NCBI GenBank assembly: GCA_963797475.1
Contig: CAWCPR010000001.1
Location: 1,488,001-1,552,000 of the forward strand
Direction: 5' to 3'
DNA from: CAWCPR01 sp963797475
GTDB lineage: Bacteria; Chloroflexota; Anaerolineae; Anaerolineales; UBA4823
Length of the DNA: 64,000 nucleotides
Numbering within the stretch: position 1 is the first letter of the stretch; each line of letters starts with the position of its first letter. The position numbers and the translations under genes were made by a program. This document shows, in pieces, positions 1 to 10,682 of this stretch. Under the pieces are notes generated by a model that was given only the letters and a program-made list of their open reading frames with translations, was not told where the DNA came from and searched no databases.

Positions 1-173
1 CAGAACGTCTCAGGACTGGTCACACCACCTGGGTAACGACAGCCTATCCCAATCACCGCGATGGGTTCTCGGCTGGACTTTTCCATCGTCTCCAGTCGAG
101 TTCGCATCTTCTTGAGAGCCAGCAACGCCTCTTTCAGGCGGTTTTGATAATCCGCTAGTTCAGCATTGCCCAT
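1..173 (-). CDS. Type I polyketide synthase, N-terminus (partial, runs off window start)
   Basis: An ATG at 171-173 opens a reading frame that continues past the window edge and encodes about 57 residues. The first 30 or so are charged and helical (MGNAELADYQNRLKEALLAL and on), as in N-terminal docking helices of modular PKS proteins. Next comes EPIAVIGIGCRYPGGV, the standard opening of a ketosynthase domain. The ATG directly follows the TAA of the upstream PKS gene, so the two are translationally close, and the helical start would pair with the acidic C-terminal docking tail of that protein. This is therefore the next extension module in the same assembly line. The rest of its domains lie outside the window. 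Confidence 0.85.
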   Translation of the reverse strand, partial: MGNAELADYQNRLKEALLALKKMRTRLETMEKSSREPIAVIGIGCRYPGGVTSPETF

Positions 174-3100
174 TTATTCACCTTCCAATAGATCATCGAT
201 CCGGGAAAGTTCCTGGTCCAAGAGATTCAGCAAATCATCGCCATCAGTTTCTAAAATAGGTTCAACAACCTGCGATTCAGTTATGGATTCGGATTTTAAT
301 CCGGTATTTTCCTTGCTGCCGTCTTGTTCTGCTGCACTCGCCTGACTGGTGTTGGTCAATATCAACTGTGGCAAGATTTCGTTGCAAAGAAAGTCTGTCA
401 AAGTCATTATCGAAGGGTATTCGAAAGCCAAGGTGGGAGGCAACGAGCAGTTAAGGCTGGCTTCCAGGTGGGTACGCAGCTGCATCGTCATCATCGAATC
501 CATGCCTAGTTTGAAAAATCCCTGGCGGATATCGATTGGATCGCCAGGATGAAACCCGAGTATGGCGGCTGTCTGTTCGCGAACATGGTGGAGCACAAAA
601 TCCTTGCGCTTATCCGCAGTTATTTGAGATATTTGATGGAGAAAATCACTTTGTCGGGGTTCAATAATAAGACCAGAAGCCTGTTGTTGTACCTGGATCT
701 CCGCCAAAAGGGGTCGCTGCCCTTGGGCTTCATAGAGGGGCTTGAATGAATCCCAATTAACCGATGCCACCACTTGCTGGACGCTCCCTATAGTTAACAG
801 GTAAGGGATAACGTCTATTGCCTGCTCGCCCGGCATCTCCTGAAGGCCAGAGTGGCGGAATAACTCAGCCATTTCATCGCTCACCATCCCTTCCCCTGCC
901 CACCATCCCCAATTGATGCTTAGCGTAGGGAGTCCAGCTATTGAACGGTAATGGGCAACTGCATCCAGATATGAATTAGCAGCGCCATAATGAGCCAGAC
1001 CCTGCGATCCCCAGATCGAGGCGCCGGATGAAAACAATACCAGAAAGTCAAGCGGCAAGTCCTTAGTCAATCCGTGGATCACCTGAATTCCATTCACCTT
1101 GGGTTGGAACACTTCATCGATAGAGGCGGAATTTATCTCGTCTAAGAATTGGTAATGGGTTATCCCAGCAGCATGGAAAATACCTTTAAGAGGGGATTGG
1201 CTATGGCTCAATTCAACGAACAATGTTTCCATATCATTCCAATCGGCAACGTTAGCTCGCGCCACTTCAATAGAAGCTTGACTGGCGGCTTCAATCACAC
1301 GGATTGCATCTATACGCTTGCCGTTAGGACTGTCGGAAGCAACCTTTGCCCATTCTTCACGCCTAGGTAAACCTATCCGGCTGGTGAGGACAATATGGTG
1401 GGCCCCTTGACGGGCTAGCCAGTTTGCTAGAGACAGGCCGATATTTCCAAGGCCACCCGTGACCATATAGGTAGCCTCAGGTTGGATTTCAAGCGGCCGA
1501 ATTACAGATTCCGCTTGAAAATGAGGCGCCAGGCGAGCTACAAAACGTTTACTATTGCGGTAGGCAATCTGGTCTTCTCCATCTGGCTCCAAGATTTCCT
1601 TGATTAGCAGGTCCCCTTCGACTTCGGCTTGTACAATGGGTGCCAAGTCAATCATACCACCCCACAGCTCGGGTTGTTCCAGGCAGATGGTTCGACCTAG
1701 CCCCCAGGTCAGAGATTGGAGCAGAAAAGCAGGGAGCTGGCGTTCCGATTGAGTTCCTTTTTCATTAGGGTCAGCCCGTTGTACAGATTGTATATCCCTA
1801 GTTACCATCCAGATTTGGGGATTGTGATTCCACTTTCGCTGGATCAGCGCCTGGACGAGATTTATTATCCCTTCAAATGCTATCGTTTTCGCCGCATAGT
1901 ACATCTGGATATCTCCTGTCAAATTTTCAGAGATATCCAAATTCCATAAATAAATTATCCCTGCAAAGCGTTCGCTTTGATTGCTTGTCAGCTCTTCCAG
2001 CAAATGTGTAAAGGCCTCTGGTTTGCTGGGATCTAACTGGATTTGATTGGGACTCCTGAAAGGTGGATTAAGGGCAGGAACCACCAGTGTGCAGGTATGG
2101 TTTTGCTCTTTTAACCGAGCTTCCAAGGCTTTTCCTGTGCCAGCTTGATCAGCAAAAATCAGCCAATGGCTCCTGTCTGTAACCATTTGAACTTGACGAT
2201 CCTTATGTTTTTCAACCCATTTTAACTGGTACAGCCATTCAGCCGGTGTTTGCCCAATATCTATTTGAGCATGGAGATGCGCTTTCCACTCTTGACCGTC
2301 ATGTGCTCGACTATACAATTTGAAGACCGCCTGGTGGTTACCTTCATCACTAAGTACAAGTTGTAAGTCGAACTCCTCATCACCTGCGAGAGAGAGCGGT
2401 ACGATCAATTTCATACTGCTAATAGTGTGGTTTTTCGCACCGTAAATTGCTTCGGTGGCCGTCATAGCAATTGAACTGTAAACCGCCTCTGATAGCCCCT
2501 GAGTGTTGTCGCCAAACTGTTTTTGCACTAGCCGGCGGAATTGTTTGTTAACACGATTTTCCCAAATTGTATGTCCAGGCAAATCGGCAAGGTCTGGAAG
2601 GCGGCGGCCCAACAGTGGAGTTTCCGTTGGATAGTCTTCCTGCCAGTCTGGTCGAACATTGGCAATCTCTAACCAGAACCGTTTTCGCTGCCACGGATAC
2701 AATGGCAGGGGAGTAAAACTCGCTTTCTCAGGAAAAATTTGGTCGTAATCAATTTCATAACCAGCGGCATATAACTTGCCCACAGATCGAATTAGCGAAG
2801 CAAACTCTGGCTGGTTTCTTTCCAAGGAGGATGCGACTAAGGCTGCTTTCTGCAGATAATAGAGTGAGTCTTCCATAGCTGAGACAAGTATCGGATGGGG
2901 ACTTAGCTCAATAAAGATAGTAAAGTCATCCTCAAGTAGTTTCGCGGTTGCCGTTGAAAATCGAACCGGGGAACGCAGGTTCATTGCCCAGTAGTGAGCG
3001 TCAAGACTGGCTCCGTTTTGGATTTGCCCGGTCACAGTAGAGTACAAAGGGATCTGTCCTGGTTTTGGCTGCAACCCTAGAAGATGAGATTCCAGCTTCT

Positions 3101-5353
3101 GAATGAGAGGGTCCACCTGTGGACTATGAGCGGCGACATCTACTTTTACCTTCCGACAATAGACGTTCTGAGCTTGCAACTTTTCGATTACGTGATCTAG
3201 CGCTTTTAGATCACCGGCTATCACTGTGGACCGGTAACTATTGCTGACTGCGATTGAAAGCTGGTCTGTATATTTCTGTATGATTTCCTGAACCGGATCC
3301 ATCGGTAAACCGATGACAGCCATTCCACCTTGGCCGCTTATCTGTTGAAGCAACTTGCTGCGTAAGCAAATCACTTTCGCCGCTTCTTGTAAATTCAATG
3401 CCCCAGCTAAGTAAGCTGCACCAGCCTCGCCCATGCTGTGGCCAATTACCGCTTCGGGTTCTATTCCCCATGAACGCCACAGCATAGCCAGGGCTATTTC
3501 TAAACCCAGTAGCAACGGCTGGATAACCGCTATCTCGTCCAGCCGGTAGCCAGGGTCTCCAGGGTTTAGCATGAGTTGATGGCGAAGCGACCAATCCACG
3601 TAAGGTTGGATATTCTCATCGAAAAGCAACAAGAAGTCCCTGAAAACGGGTTGGCTTTGCCAAAGCTCCCGACCCATACCGAGCCATTGAGAGCCTTGTC
3701 CCGGAAAAACGAACACAACTCGATGTCGACGTTCGGGATCGAACTGGCCATGAAAAATTTCGTGGTCTTGTTGTCCTCGCAAAAATGTATCTAGCGACGC
3801 GGCGGCTCGTTTCTGATCATCCGCCACTACAGCCAATCGATGTTCGTGATGACTTCGCCGCATATTTGCGCTGTAACAGATATCCCGCCAGGCCGGAGTT
3901 CTTTCTTGAGTAAGGAATTGTTGGTAAGCTAGACCAGCGGCATTCAACGCTTCTTCGGTGTGGGCCGAGATCGTCAAAAGATTCCAGTGGGATATCTCAC
4001 TATTTTCTTGTGCTTGCTTATAAGAATGGCCTGGCGCTCCAGCCAGCACAACGTGTGCGTTGGTGCCGGCAATTCCGAAAGAACTCACACCACAAATAGC
4101 TGGTTGACTGGTTTCCGGAAATGGCGTCAACTGGGTGGGGATGTATACAGGCAGGTCAGCCCAAGGAATCTCCGGATTCGCTTCATTTAAATGAAGACTT
4201 GGCGGAATTAAGCGATGTTTTAGCGCCAGTGCTGTCTTAATCAATCCGGCGATACCTGCGGCGCCTTCCGTATGGCCGAAATTGGTTTTGACCGATCCGA
4301 TTGCACAGCGATTATCCGGGGCCCGTCCGGCGGCGGTCAATACATTGCCTAGCGCCTGGATTTCAACTGGGTCACCGGCATGCGTGCCGGTCCCATGTGC
4401 TTCGATATAGATTACGTCGCTGGGGGATATCCCTGCATCTTGATACGCTGCTTTAAGCAGGGATTTTGCCCCTCCATGGCAGGGGTTGCCAGATATCCAC
4501 TGGTTCGCCCATCGTTATTGACCGCTGAACCAAGAATCACAGCATAAATAGGGTCCTCATCGGTTATTGCTTGGGAAAGGGGCTTTAGCACAACAATCCC
4601 GGCTCCTTCGCTACGCACATACCCATTTGCTCCAGTATCTCCAAATTTACACCGGCCATCTGGAGCCATCATACCCATCTGTGAATAAGCAATCGTAATT
4701 TGAGGTTGGAGAATGATATTTACTCCACCGGCTAGAGCCATAGAGCATTCTCCACTCCGTAAACACTGGCAGGCTAAATGAACAGCCACCAGAGAGGACG
4801 AGCAGGCAGAATCCACGCTCAAGCTCGGTCCTTGGAGCCCTAGAAAGTAAGAGAGCCGTCCGCAAGCCGTGTATCGACCACTGCCAGTGGTCATATAAAA
4901 ATCAACTTTGTCCGGAGATTTGAATAGCCGAGATTCAAAATCATTCAGCCAAGTGCCAATAAACACTCCTGTTTGCGTGCCGGTAAAATTCTTTTCAGGC
5001 TGACCAGCGTCTTCCAATGCCTCCCAAGCGACTTCTAATAGCAAGCGTTGCTGTGGGTCCAAGCGCTCAGCCTCGCGTGGGGAAATTCCAAAAAAGGTAG
5101 CATCGAAACTGTCTATTTGATCTAAAAATCCTCCCCAACGTGTGGACATTTTTCCAGGGATACCAGGTCTGGGATCGTAATAAGCATCAACATCGATCCG
5201 ATCGGCCGGGATCTCGCCAATTGCATCTACTCCATCATGGACAACTCGCCAAAACGATTGCGTATCCCTTACCCCTCCTGGGTAGCGACAGCCAATCCCG
5301 ATCACAGCAATTGGTTCTTTACCTGAGATTTTATTTCTGAGTTTTCTTTTCAT
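174..5353 (-). CDS. Type I modular polyketide synthase KS-AT-(degenerate DH)-KR-ACP, interrupted by one frameshift
   Basis: This is one extension module of about 1726 residues once a frameshift is repaired. The ketosynthase has its active Cys in SVDSACSSSL and the two His motifs in EAHGTGT and NFGHTEGAAG. The acyltransferase (about 545-830) has GQGSQWLGMG, the Ser in GHSMGE, and VAAH at the specificity position, nearer to methylmalonyl-type VASH/YASH than to malonyl HAFH. A dehydratase-like segment keeps the LLGRRLP opening but lacks HxxxGxxxxP, so it is probably inactive. The ketoreductase has GGLGNIGL plus the Ser (LFSSGAS) and Tyr (HYGAANSYLD). The carrier protein has its Ser in GMDSM, followed by an acidic docking tail. 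The frame breaks at 4464-4467: a run of four A on the coding strand where five restore ...EGQ-KSLLKAAYQDAG. This may be an assembly error or a real lesion. The short N-terminus has no docking helix. Confidence 0.85.
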
Positions 5354-5548
5354 TGATATTTATTTTTTCTCTTTTCAGCACCAATAAAAAATCAGTTTGT
5401 TTCTTCTATCGCAATCAGGACAACGATTTAGGAGGAATAGGGTGCGGATCATGGCCTGTCAATCCAGGGATTAAATCGGATGAATCAGCCAGGAAGAGTC
5501 AAGAACAAGAGCATTTGTTCATTCAATTATCCGAGGTTTCGGTAATGG

Positions 5549-6307
5549 CTAACTCGACAAATCCGAAACGATCTCTTGAATAAGCGCTTGAAGATGGTTT
5601 TGAAAATAGAAATGATCACCTGAAAAAATGCGCATACGAAAATCTCTATCTGTTAACCCGCTCCAGGCGGCTAAGTCTTCTCCGCTGACCAATGAGTTTT
5701 CCAAACCACCGAAGGCGGTAATGGGTGTATCAACGCAGGTCCCTCTGTAAGTGTAGGTTTCAACCAGTGTAATGTCCGCCCGTAAAGTGGGTAGAAAGAC
5801 CTTCAGCAGCTCGTCATCTTGGAGGATTACGGACGGTATCCCATTATACCGACGTTGTACCTCTTTTATTAAGTCAACATCTGACAGACCGTGAATTAAC
5901 GGATTGAGCTCGGGCAAATTTGCGGCGCGGCGGGCAGACACAAAAAGATGCTCACAATCGCTAGAAAATTGTTCATGTAAAGTCTTTACAAGTTCAAATC
6001 CGATAAGCGCTCCCATACTATGTCCGAAAACGGCAAACGGCCGATCAAGATATGAACATAATGCTTGCGCCAGTTCTTCCACTAGCGAGAATAGTTCGGT
6101 TAACGGAGCCTCTCTCATCCGTGTTTCTCGTCCTGGCAAACGGAGTGGGCATAATTCAATTTCCGCGGGCAGGAGTTTTATCCACGGGAAATAAACTGCA
6201 GCACCGACACCTCCATATGGCAAACATAACAAGCGATAGCGTGCTTGCGGTTTGGGGTCTGGGATAATCAACCATGGATTGCTCGACTTTGTTGTATTAC
6301 TGCTCAT
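5549..6307 (-). CDS. Type II thioesterase (alpha/beta hydrolase)
   Basis: This 252-residue cytoplasmic alpha/beta hydrolase belongs to the GrsT/type II thioesterase family, which frees stalled or mis-primed acyl groups from PKS and NRPS carrier proteins. The early LLCLPYGGVGAAVYFPW segment is typical. The nucleophile is in GHSMGA (about residue 95), a conserved Asp is in LRADITLVETY, and the catalytic His is in SGDHFYF near the C-terminus. Length matches the family. It lies 195 bp upstream of the PKS gene on the same strand, which supports a proofreading role for that synthase. A GAGGAGAGG run sits immediately before the ATG, closer than usual for a ribosome site. Confidence 0.9.
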   Translation of the reverse strand: MSSNTTKSSNPWLIIPDPKPQARYRLLCLPYGGVGAAVYFPWIKLLPAEIELCPLRLPGRETRMREAPLTELFSLVEELAQALCSYLDRPFAVFGHSMGALIGFELVKTLHEQFSSDCEHLFVSARRAANLPELNPLIHGLSDVDLIKEVQRRYNGIPSVILQDDELLKVFLPTLRADITLVETYTYRGTCVDTPITAFGGLENSLVSGEDLAAWSGLTDRDFRMRIFSGDHFYFQNHLQALIQEIVSDLSS

Positions 6308-6862
6308 CCTCTCCTCGATCGTAGCAAAATCTAATTAGCGACTATGAGTAGGGCGAAGTTAGGGGTTTAAAGTTAAAAAAATCCCCGTTCTTGAACAATT
6401 ATTGTTTTACACAGGTACTTTTTTGCATGCTCCGCCCTTTTGACTTATCTTAAGGAGAAGGAAATAGGTTTATCGTGATCTAGTACCACTTTCAAGCAAT
6501 CACAATAAAGGTCAATAGCAAAACATAGTAATGAGCTATGGTTACAGGTCACCCGAATAGGGTCTCGATCAGCAGGACCATAAAGCAGCAATAATCTTGA
6601 TTATCGAATAAACAGCCAAATTTACCGAAAAGACCAGGACGAAGTCACTATCACATCAATTATATGAGTTCAGGAAAACTAACCTCTAAAAACTATAACA
6701 CAGATGAATATTAAAATCAATTTAGAAATTAATCTTGTGTTAAGTGAACGCCTTCTTCCTTAATCTAAATCGATTAATAAAGTTTTGCCCGCGGGGCCAC
6801 TTCACAAAAGCTAAGCGACCATGGATTATGTATTGGTCAATAGTGCAGTGGATCTGAACAGG
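6308..6862. other. 555-bp intergenic region, no gene seen
   Basis: This AT-rich stretch separates the thioesterase start from the phosphopentomutase stop. No convincing open frame or RNA gene is visible. It presumably carries the promoter for the thioesterase-PKS unit, but I could not pick a convincing -35/-10 pair. Positions 6425-6439 hold a 15-mer (GCATGCTCCGCCCTT) that recurs exactly at 60840-60854 in another intergenic region. A weak GC-rich inverted repeat near 6789-6799 lies downstream of the phosphopentomutase, but its stem is too short to call a terminator. Confidence 0.5.
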
Positions 6863-8044
6863 TTATTGAATCATCAATTGCGTGAAAGAGATCCCAGAAC
6901 CCTCCCAGCAGACACTTAAAAGATCTCCAGTTGTTGCAGCAACGTCGGCAAACGATTGTCTCGTACCAATATTCGTGTTCGGTTTCACTCGTTTTCCCTG
7001 AATAAGAATAGGTGTCCGTTCTCGGCTGTGATCGGTGCCGGGTGTGGTTGGATCGTTTCCGTGATCGGCTGTAATAATCAAGACATCCTCTTCCCCCATC
7101 GCCTGCAAAATTTCCGGTAAGCGTTTATCGAAGGCTTCCAATGCATCCGCATAGCCTCTTGGGTCATTGCGGTGACCATATAAAGCATCAAAATCGACCA
7201 AATTAGCAAAGATCAAACCGCCATAATCCATAGCAGCAAATTCTAAAATGGCGTCAACACCGGCCATATTGTTGCCGGAGTGAATACTTTTGGTAATGCC
7301 TCTTTCGGCAAAGATATCCTCGATTTTGCCGACCGCCATCACTTCCCTTCCTGACCCCTTTAATATATCCAAAATCGTATTCTTCGGCGGCACCAGGCTG
7401 AAATCCCTTCGCTGTTCAGTGCGCTTGAAATTTCCTGGTTCGCCGACGAAGGGGCGCGCAATCACCCGGCCAACCGCGTGCTCACCGGTCAATAAATCTC
7501 TTGCAGTTTGGCAAATCGCGTACAACTCCTTAAGGGGAATGACTTCCTCGTGAGCTGCCACTTGAAACACACTGTCGGCCGAGGTGTAAATAATGGGCTT
7601 TCCGGTCTTGACGTGTTCCTCGCCGAGCACTTTGAGGATTTCCGTCCCGGAAGCAGGGTAATTGCCCAATGTTTCGCGGCCAATACGAGTTTCAAAATCG
7701 TGAAGCAGATCGGCGGGGAAACCATTCGGATAAACAGGAAACGGCTGTTCTAAAATCACACCGCTCAATTCCCAATGCCCGGTGGTCGTGTCTTTGCCGG
7801 CGCTTACTTCCGTAAGGCGCCCATACGCTCCTGAAGTTGTCTTGGTTGGCGGCACACCTTTTATCGCCGTCAGGTTTCCTAAACCAAGCGCCCCCAGATT
7901 CGGCAGACGCAGCCCACCTACCGCCTGGCCAATATGGCCAAGCGTGTTCGAACCTTCATCCCCAAATGCGGCCGCGTCCGGCGCGTCGCCGCAACCTACA
8001 CTGTCCAGCACGATCAAAATAACCCGCTTAATCCCATCTTCCAT
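6863..8044 (-). CDS. deoB: Phosphopentomutase
   Basis: This 393-residue enzyme of the alkaline phosphatase superfamily interconverts ribose-1-phosphate (or deoxyribose-1-phosphate) and the 5-phosphate in nucleoside salvage. The N-terminus has the metal-binding LDSVGCGDAPDA motif. The middle contains TTTGHWE with the phosphate-accepting Thr region. The C-terminal metal ligands sit in ITADHGNDPTTPGTDHSRE. Length and motif order match bacterial DeoB. An AAGGAA ribosome site lies 8 bases before the ATG. It looks like a housekeeping gene unrelated to the surrounding surface-sugar genes and may mark an edge of the accessory cluster. Confidence 0.96.
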   Translation of the reverse strand: MEDGIKRVILIVLDSVGCGDAPDAAAFGDEGSNTLGHIGQAVGGLRLPNLGALGLGNLTAIKGVPPTKTTSGAYGRLTEVSAGKDTTTGHWELSGVILEQPFPVYPNGFPADLLHDFETRIGRETLGNYPASGTEILKVLGEEHVKTGKPIIYTSADSVFQVAAHEEVIPLKELYAICQTARDLLTGEHAVGRVIARPFVGEPGNFKRTEQRRDFSLVPPKNTILDILKGSGREVMAVGKIEDIFAERGITKSIHSGNNMAGVDAILEFAAMDYGGLIFANLVDFDALYGHRNDPRGYADALEAFDKRLPEILQAMGEEDVLIITADHGNDPTTPGTDHSRERTPILIQGKRVKPNTNIGTRQSFADVAATTGDLLSVCWEGSGISFTQLMIQ

Positions 8045-8108
8045 TATTATTTTCCTTAGAATTGATATGATGGATTGTCAACCAAAACTGGTGGTCGATC
8101 AAGACAAA

Positions 8109-8142
8109 GGGGTAATTGGGCGAGAAGTACCCCAATTACCCC
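8109..8142 (-). terminator. Strong inverted repeat, likely terminator after the apiosidase-like gene
   Basis: GGGGTAATTGGG (8109-8120) and CCCAATTACCCC (8131-8142) form a perfect 12-bp stem with a 10-base loop. It lies 37 bases past the stop of the minus-strand hydrolase gene and upstream of deoB. On the minus strand it is followed by TTTGTCTT, a weak T tract, so Rho-independent termination is likely but not ideal. Confidence 0.65.
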
Positions 8143-8178
8143 AAAATAACGACTGTCAGATTGATTATCTCAATCAGT

Positions 8179-10455
8179 TCACCTTGGGAGCAAGGCAACA
8201 AACGGCAAATAAAGGAACAAGATCGCAGACCGATCCAGCGTCCTAAAATTATTCACCTGTAAAGAAGCTAAATTTCCGGCTGCGTCTCTCGAAAGCACCA
8301 AAAAACTGTAGGTTGTTCCAGGCTGCAAGCCCGTCAGAGTTATTTCGTGAGACATTACAAAATCTGGAATTAAAGCTGTGCTGTGATTAAGCCAGGGAGC
8401 GAACCCGTAGCGTACCTGGCCGTTTGCCGGCTCATTGCTGTTCCAGGTGATCCTGGCAGTCGTATCCAATGAGCTCGCTGAAATCGCCGAAAGTACTGGG
8501 GGGTGGCCGTCGTCTGTTGGCGAAGGGGCCGGCGTGCCTGGGGCAGTCGGAGTTATTGTCGGGCTGGCAGGCTGCGTTACTGAAGGATTCGGCGCTTGCG
8601 TATTGGTTGGGATCGGAGTGCCTCCAAGGGCTTGGGTGCTTGTAGGCGTTGATGTGCTCGCTGGGTTTTGGGTTGGCGTGATCGTCGGTGTGGGTGTGCG
8701 CGTGTTAGTTGAGGCGATGATGGCTGTAGGGGTCGAGGTGCTGGCGTTGCCTGATTGGTAGAGGTACAAAACGGAGATTCCAGCGAAGGGAGGGTTAAAA
8801 TTGCGAGTACCCCCTCCGGAAATAGTCCCGCCGTTCGTTGTATTTCCATTTGCCGGATTAAACCATTCTACATTCAGACTTCCATTGGTTCCCGAAAGAT
8901 TAACATCGGCTGGGCTCCCATTTGGAAAATAGACCAAAAACTCAGCGCCGCTGGGAGCCGGGTTCGCCAGACAATAGCCGGTCGAACACAAATCTCCTCG
9001 AGGCGTCATCGCCACCAGGTTCATCCGCTCGGCATAACCCAGTATCCACCCCAGGTTGTAGCGAAAGTTTTCGGAATCATTGTAGCTGGCTCCTCCCCCC
9101 TGGTCATCATAATTCGAATAGCCCCCATCCATGATCGCAAAGCCACCAGCACCGCGGGTGAACGCTCTCCAGGCCCAGTCGGCGCCATCCGTTTCCGTCC
9201 ACAAAATATGATCTGTATCAATAAGAACCACCTTCGTCCCATCCAGAGAAGGACTATCGTGGTCGTACTCTCCATTTCCGGCGTTCGGTGAGATTACATC
9301 CGCATCCGATGCAAACAAATAATCGTTATCTCCGTTGCCAGGTGGGTAGAATACACCCTGCAAGATCGGGTGCTGCTTGGGTTTGCTCTCTTCATAGGTG
9401 CGAACATAGGATATAAAATGGTTGACCCAATCTTTCGGCCCATTTCCATTTCGGGAGTAATCCCCCCATGGCTCCATCGCAACTTCCCATATCACATTGT
9501 CCAGGTCGCCCAGTGTATCGATCAGGTGCTCGACGTACGCTTCTTGATAGGCAGTTATTGCAGGTATTATCAGTGTTTCGGTGTCCAGACCGTGCCCCTG
9601 ACCGCTTGGATCGCCGTCGATCCCATTGATATTGTTGCTGGCGTTGAACGGATGGCCCAGCCATTGATCGCTCATCGTATTGCCATCATGTACAGAAAAA
9701 CGATCAAATAGATCGATCCCAACATAGATCCCGTTTTGACCATAAGCAGTCACCCGCTCCCGCAAGCGGTCAAAATAGTCCGCATTGAATGTGTTCAGGT
9801 CAAATTTTGGACCCCCATCTAAGGCAGTCCCAGGCCCGCTGCGTGCGTAAATCGTCGGCTTAATATACCAATCCTGCCCAGCCGATTGGTGCCACGCCTG
9901 TTCCCAAACGTGCGCTTTGGTATAGTTCAGACCATGGTCAACCAAAAAACTGACAAACCCATCGAAATCAAATGAGGGCGGCGGATTGGTCCGACCCCCA
10001 TCTTGCATCGCATTCCAGTAATTCGAGCCAGCTAAAAAAATAGCCTTTCCGCTCCCGTCCGTCAGATACCTGGGATTTGCTCCATTTACCCCCAACAGCC
10101 CCGCCACAGGTGTATATGGTTGAGGAATTAAAAGTGCCCTGGCATCACCTTTCTGAACGAATAATTTTGTATAAAGCCTTGAGACCGGCCCCGTTGTTGA
10201 AAGTGGCAGTGAGACCGAGGTTACTACAAGTATGCAAATCGCTATTCCTAGAGAAGCTTTAAAGAGCGATCCGGAATAACTTTTTATAAAAATTTTCCAA
10301 CTTAAAGATAAGCGAGACTCGCTTTTCTTATTAGAATTAAATTTTAACCAATACAATGTCCTTTCAGCCAATATCCCAATATTGAGATCCGAAAATTGAT
10401 ATCCAGCAACATTAAAAGGCTTTTTGCTTCTCCGGATCCCCTCAATAATGATCAA
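8179..10455 (-). CDS. Secreted apiosidase-like glycoside hydrolase with Thr/Pro linker and fibronectin type III domain
   Basis: This 758-residue protein has a long basic N-terminus and one membrane segment (about 68-88, SLGIAICILVVTSVSLPL), so it is exported or tethered. The core (about 110-600) resembles the apiosidase-like TIM barrel family (DUF4038): it opens NPRYLTDGSGKAIFLAGSNYW and has a candidate acid residue in NVIWEVAMEPWGD. A beta domain of the collagen-binding-like type follows (LNVEWFNPANGNT). Next is a Thr/Pro linker of about 85 residues, then an FnIII-like domain (ITWNSNEPANGQVRYGF, SFLVLSRDAAGN), ending FLYLPFVALLPR. Residues 125-510 are almost identical to those of the paralogue at 20708-22501. 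The substrate is unknown; trimming a surface glycan made by this cluster is a reasonable guess. Confidence 0.8.
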   Translation of the reverse strand: MIIIEGIRRSKKPFNVAGYQFSDLNIGILAERTLYWLKFNSNKKSESRLSLSWKIFIKSYSGSLFKASLGIAICILVVTSVSLPLSTTGPVSRLYTKLFVQKGDARALLIPQPYTPVAGLLGVNGANPRYLTDGSGKAIFLAGSNYWNAMQDGGRTNPPPSFDFDGFVSFLVDHGLNYTKAHVWEQAWHQSAGQDWYIKPTIYARSGPGTALDGGPKFDLNTFNADYFDRLRERVTAYGQNGIYVGIDLFDRFSVHDGNTMSDQWLGHPFNASNNINGIDGDPSGQGHGLDTETLIIPAITAYQEAYVEHLIDTLGDLDNVIWEVAMEPWGDYSRNGNGPKDWVNHFISYVRTYEESKPKQHPILQGVFYPPGNGDNDYLFASDADVISPNAGNGEYDHDSPSLDGTKVVLIDTDHILWTETDGADWAWRAFTRGAGGFAIMDGGYSNYDDQGGGASYNDSENFRYNLGWILGYAERMNLVAMTPRGDLCSTGYCLANPAPSGAEFLVYFPNGSPADVNLSGTNGSLNVEWFNPANGNTTNGGTISGGGTRNFNPPFAGISVLYLYQSGNASTSTPTAIIASTNTRTPTPTITPTQNPASTSTPTSTQALGGTPIPTNTQAPNPSVTQPASPTITPTAPGTPAPSPTDDGHPPVLSAISASSLDTTARITWNSNEPANGQVRYGFAPWLNHSTALIPDFVMSHEITLTGLQPGTTYSFLVLSRDAAGNLASLQVNNFRTLDRSAILFLYLPFVALLPR
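8927..10080. repeat. Direct repeat copy A, 1154 bp, inside the first apiosidase-like gene
   Basis: This segment is nearly identical to 21060-22213, same strand and same length, with no gap at the points I checked (constant offset 12133). Similarity drops sharply on both sides: the N-terminal and C-terminal parts of the two genes are unrelated at DNA level. Confidence 0.9.
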
Positions 10456-10682
10456 TATGTGAAATGATATTGATTGGTGAGTTTACAAGGACTCTATCGC
10501 TAATTCAATAGTCCAAAATTCCTATAAGTCTCGAAGGTTTTCCCCATTGTTCAAGAATTTTTCGATTTTTTCCGAATCATTTTCAGAGAGAATTCTTCAA
10601 ACAGATCAATTTAGGTAAGATTAAAGCTCTCGATTTTAGATATATCAGAACATCCCAATTAATCAGTCCACCATCAAAGATA

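Noticed and set aside
7782..8246. 154-residue plus-strand open frame
   Set aside because: It is antisense to deoB and runs across the terminator hairpin; no recognisable domain or ribosome site.
8435..8761. 108-residue plus-strand open frame
   Set aside because: It is the antisense of the Thr/Pro linker; the Val/Gly-rich composition is a by-product of that repeat-like sequence.
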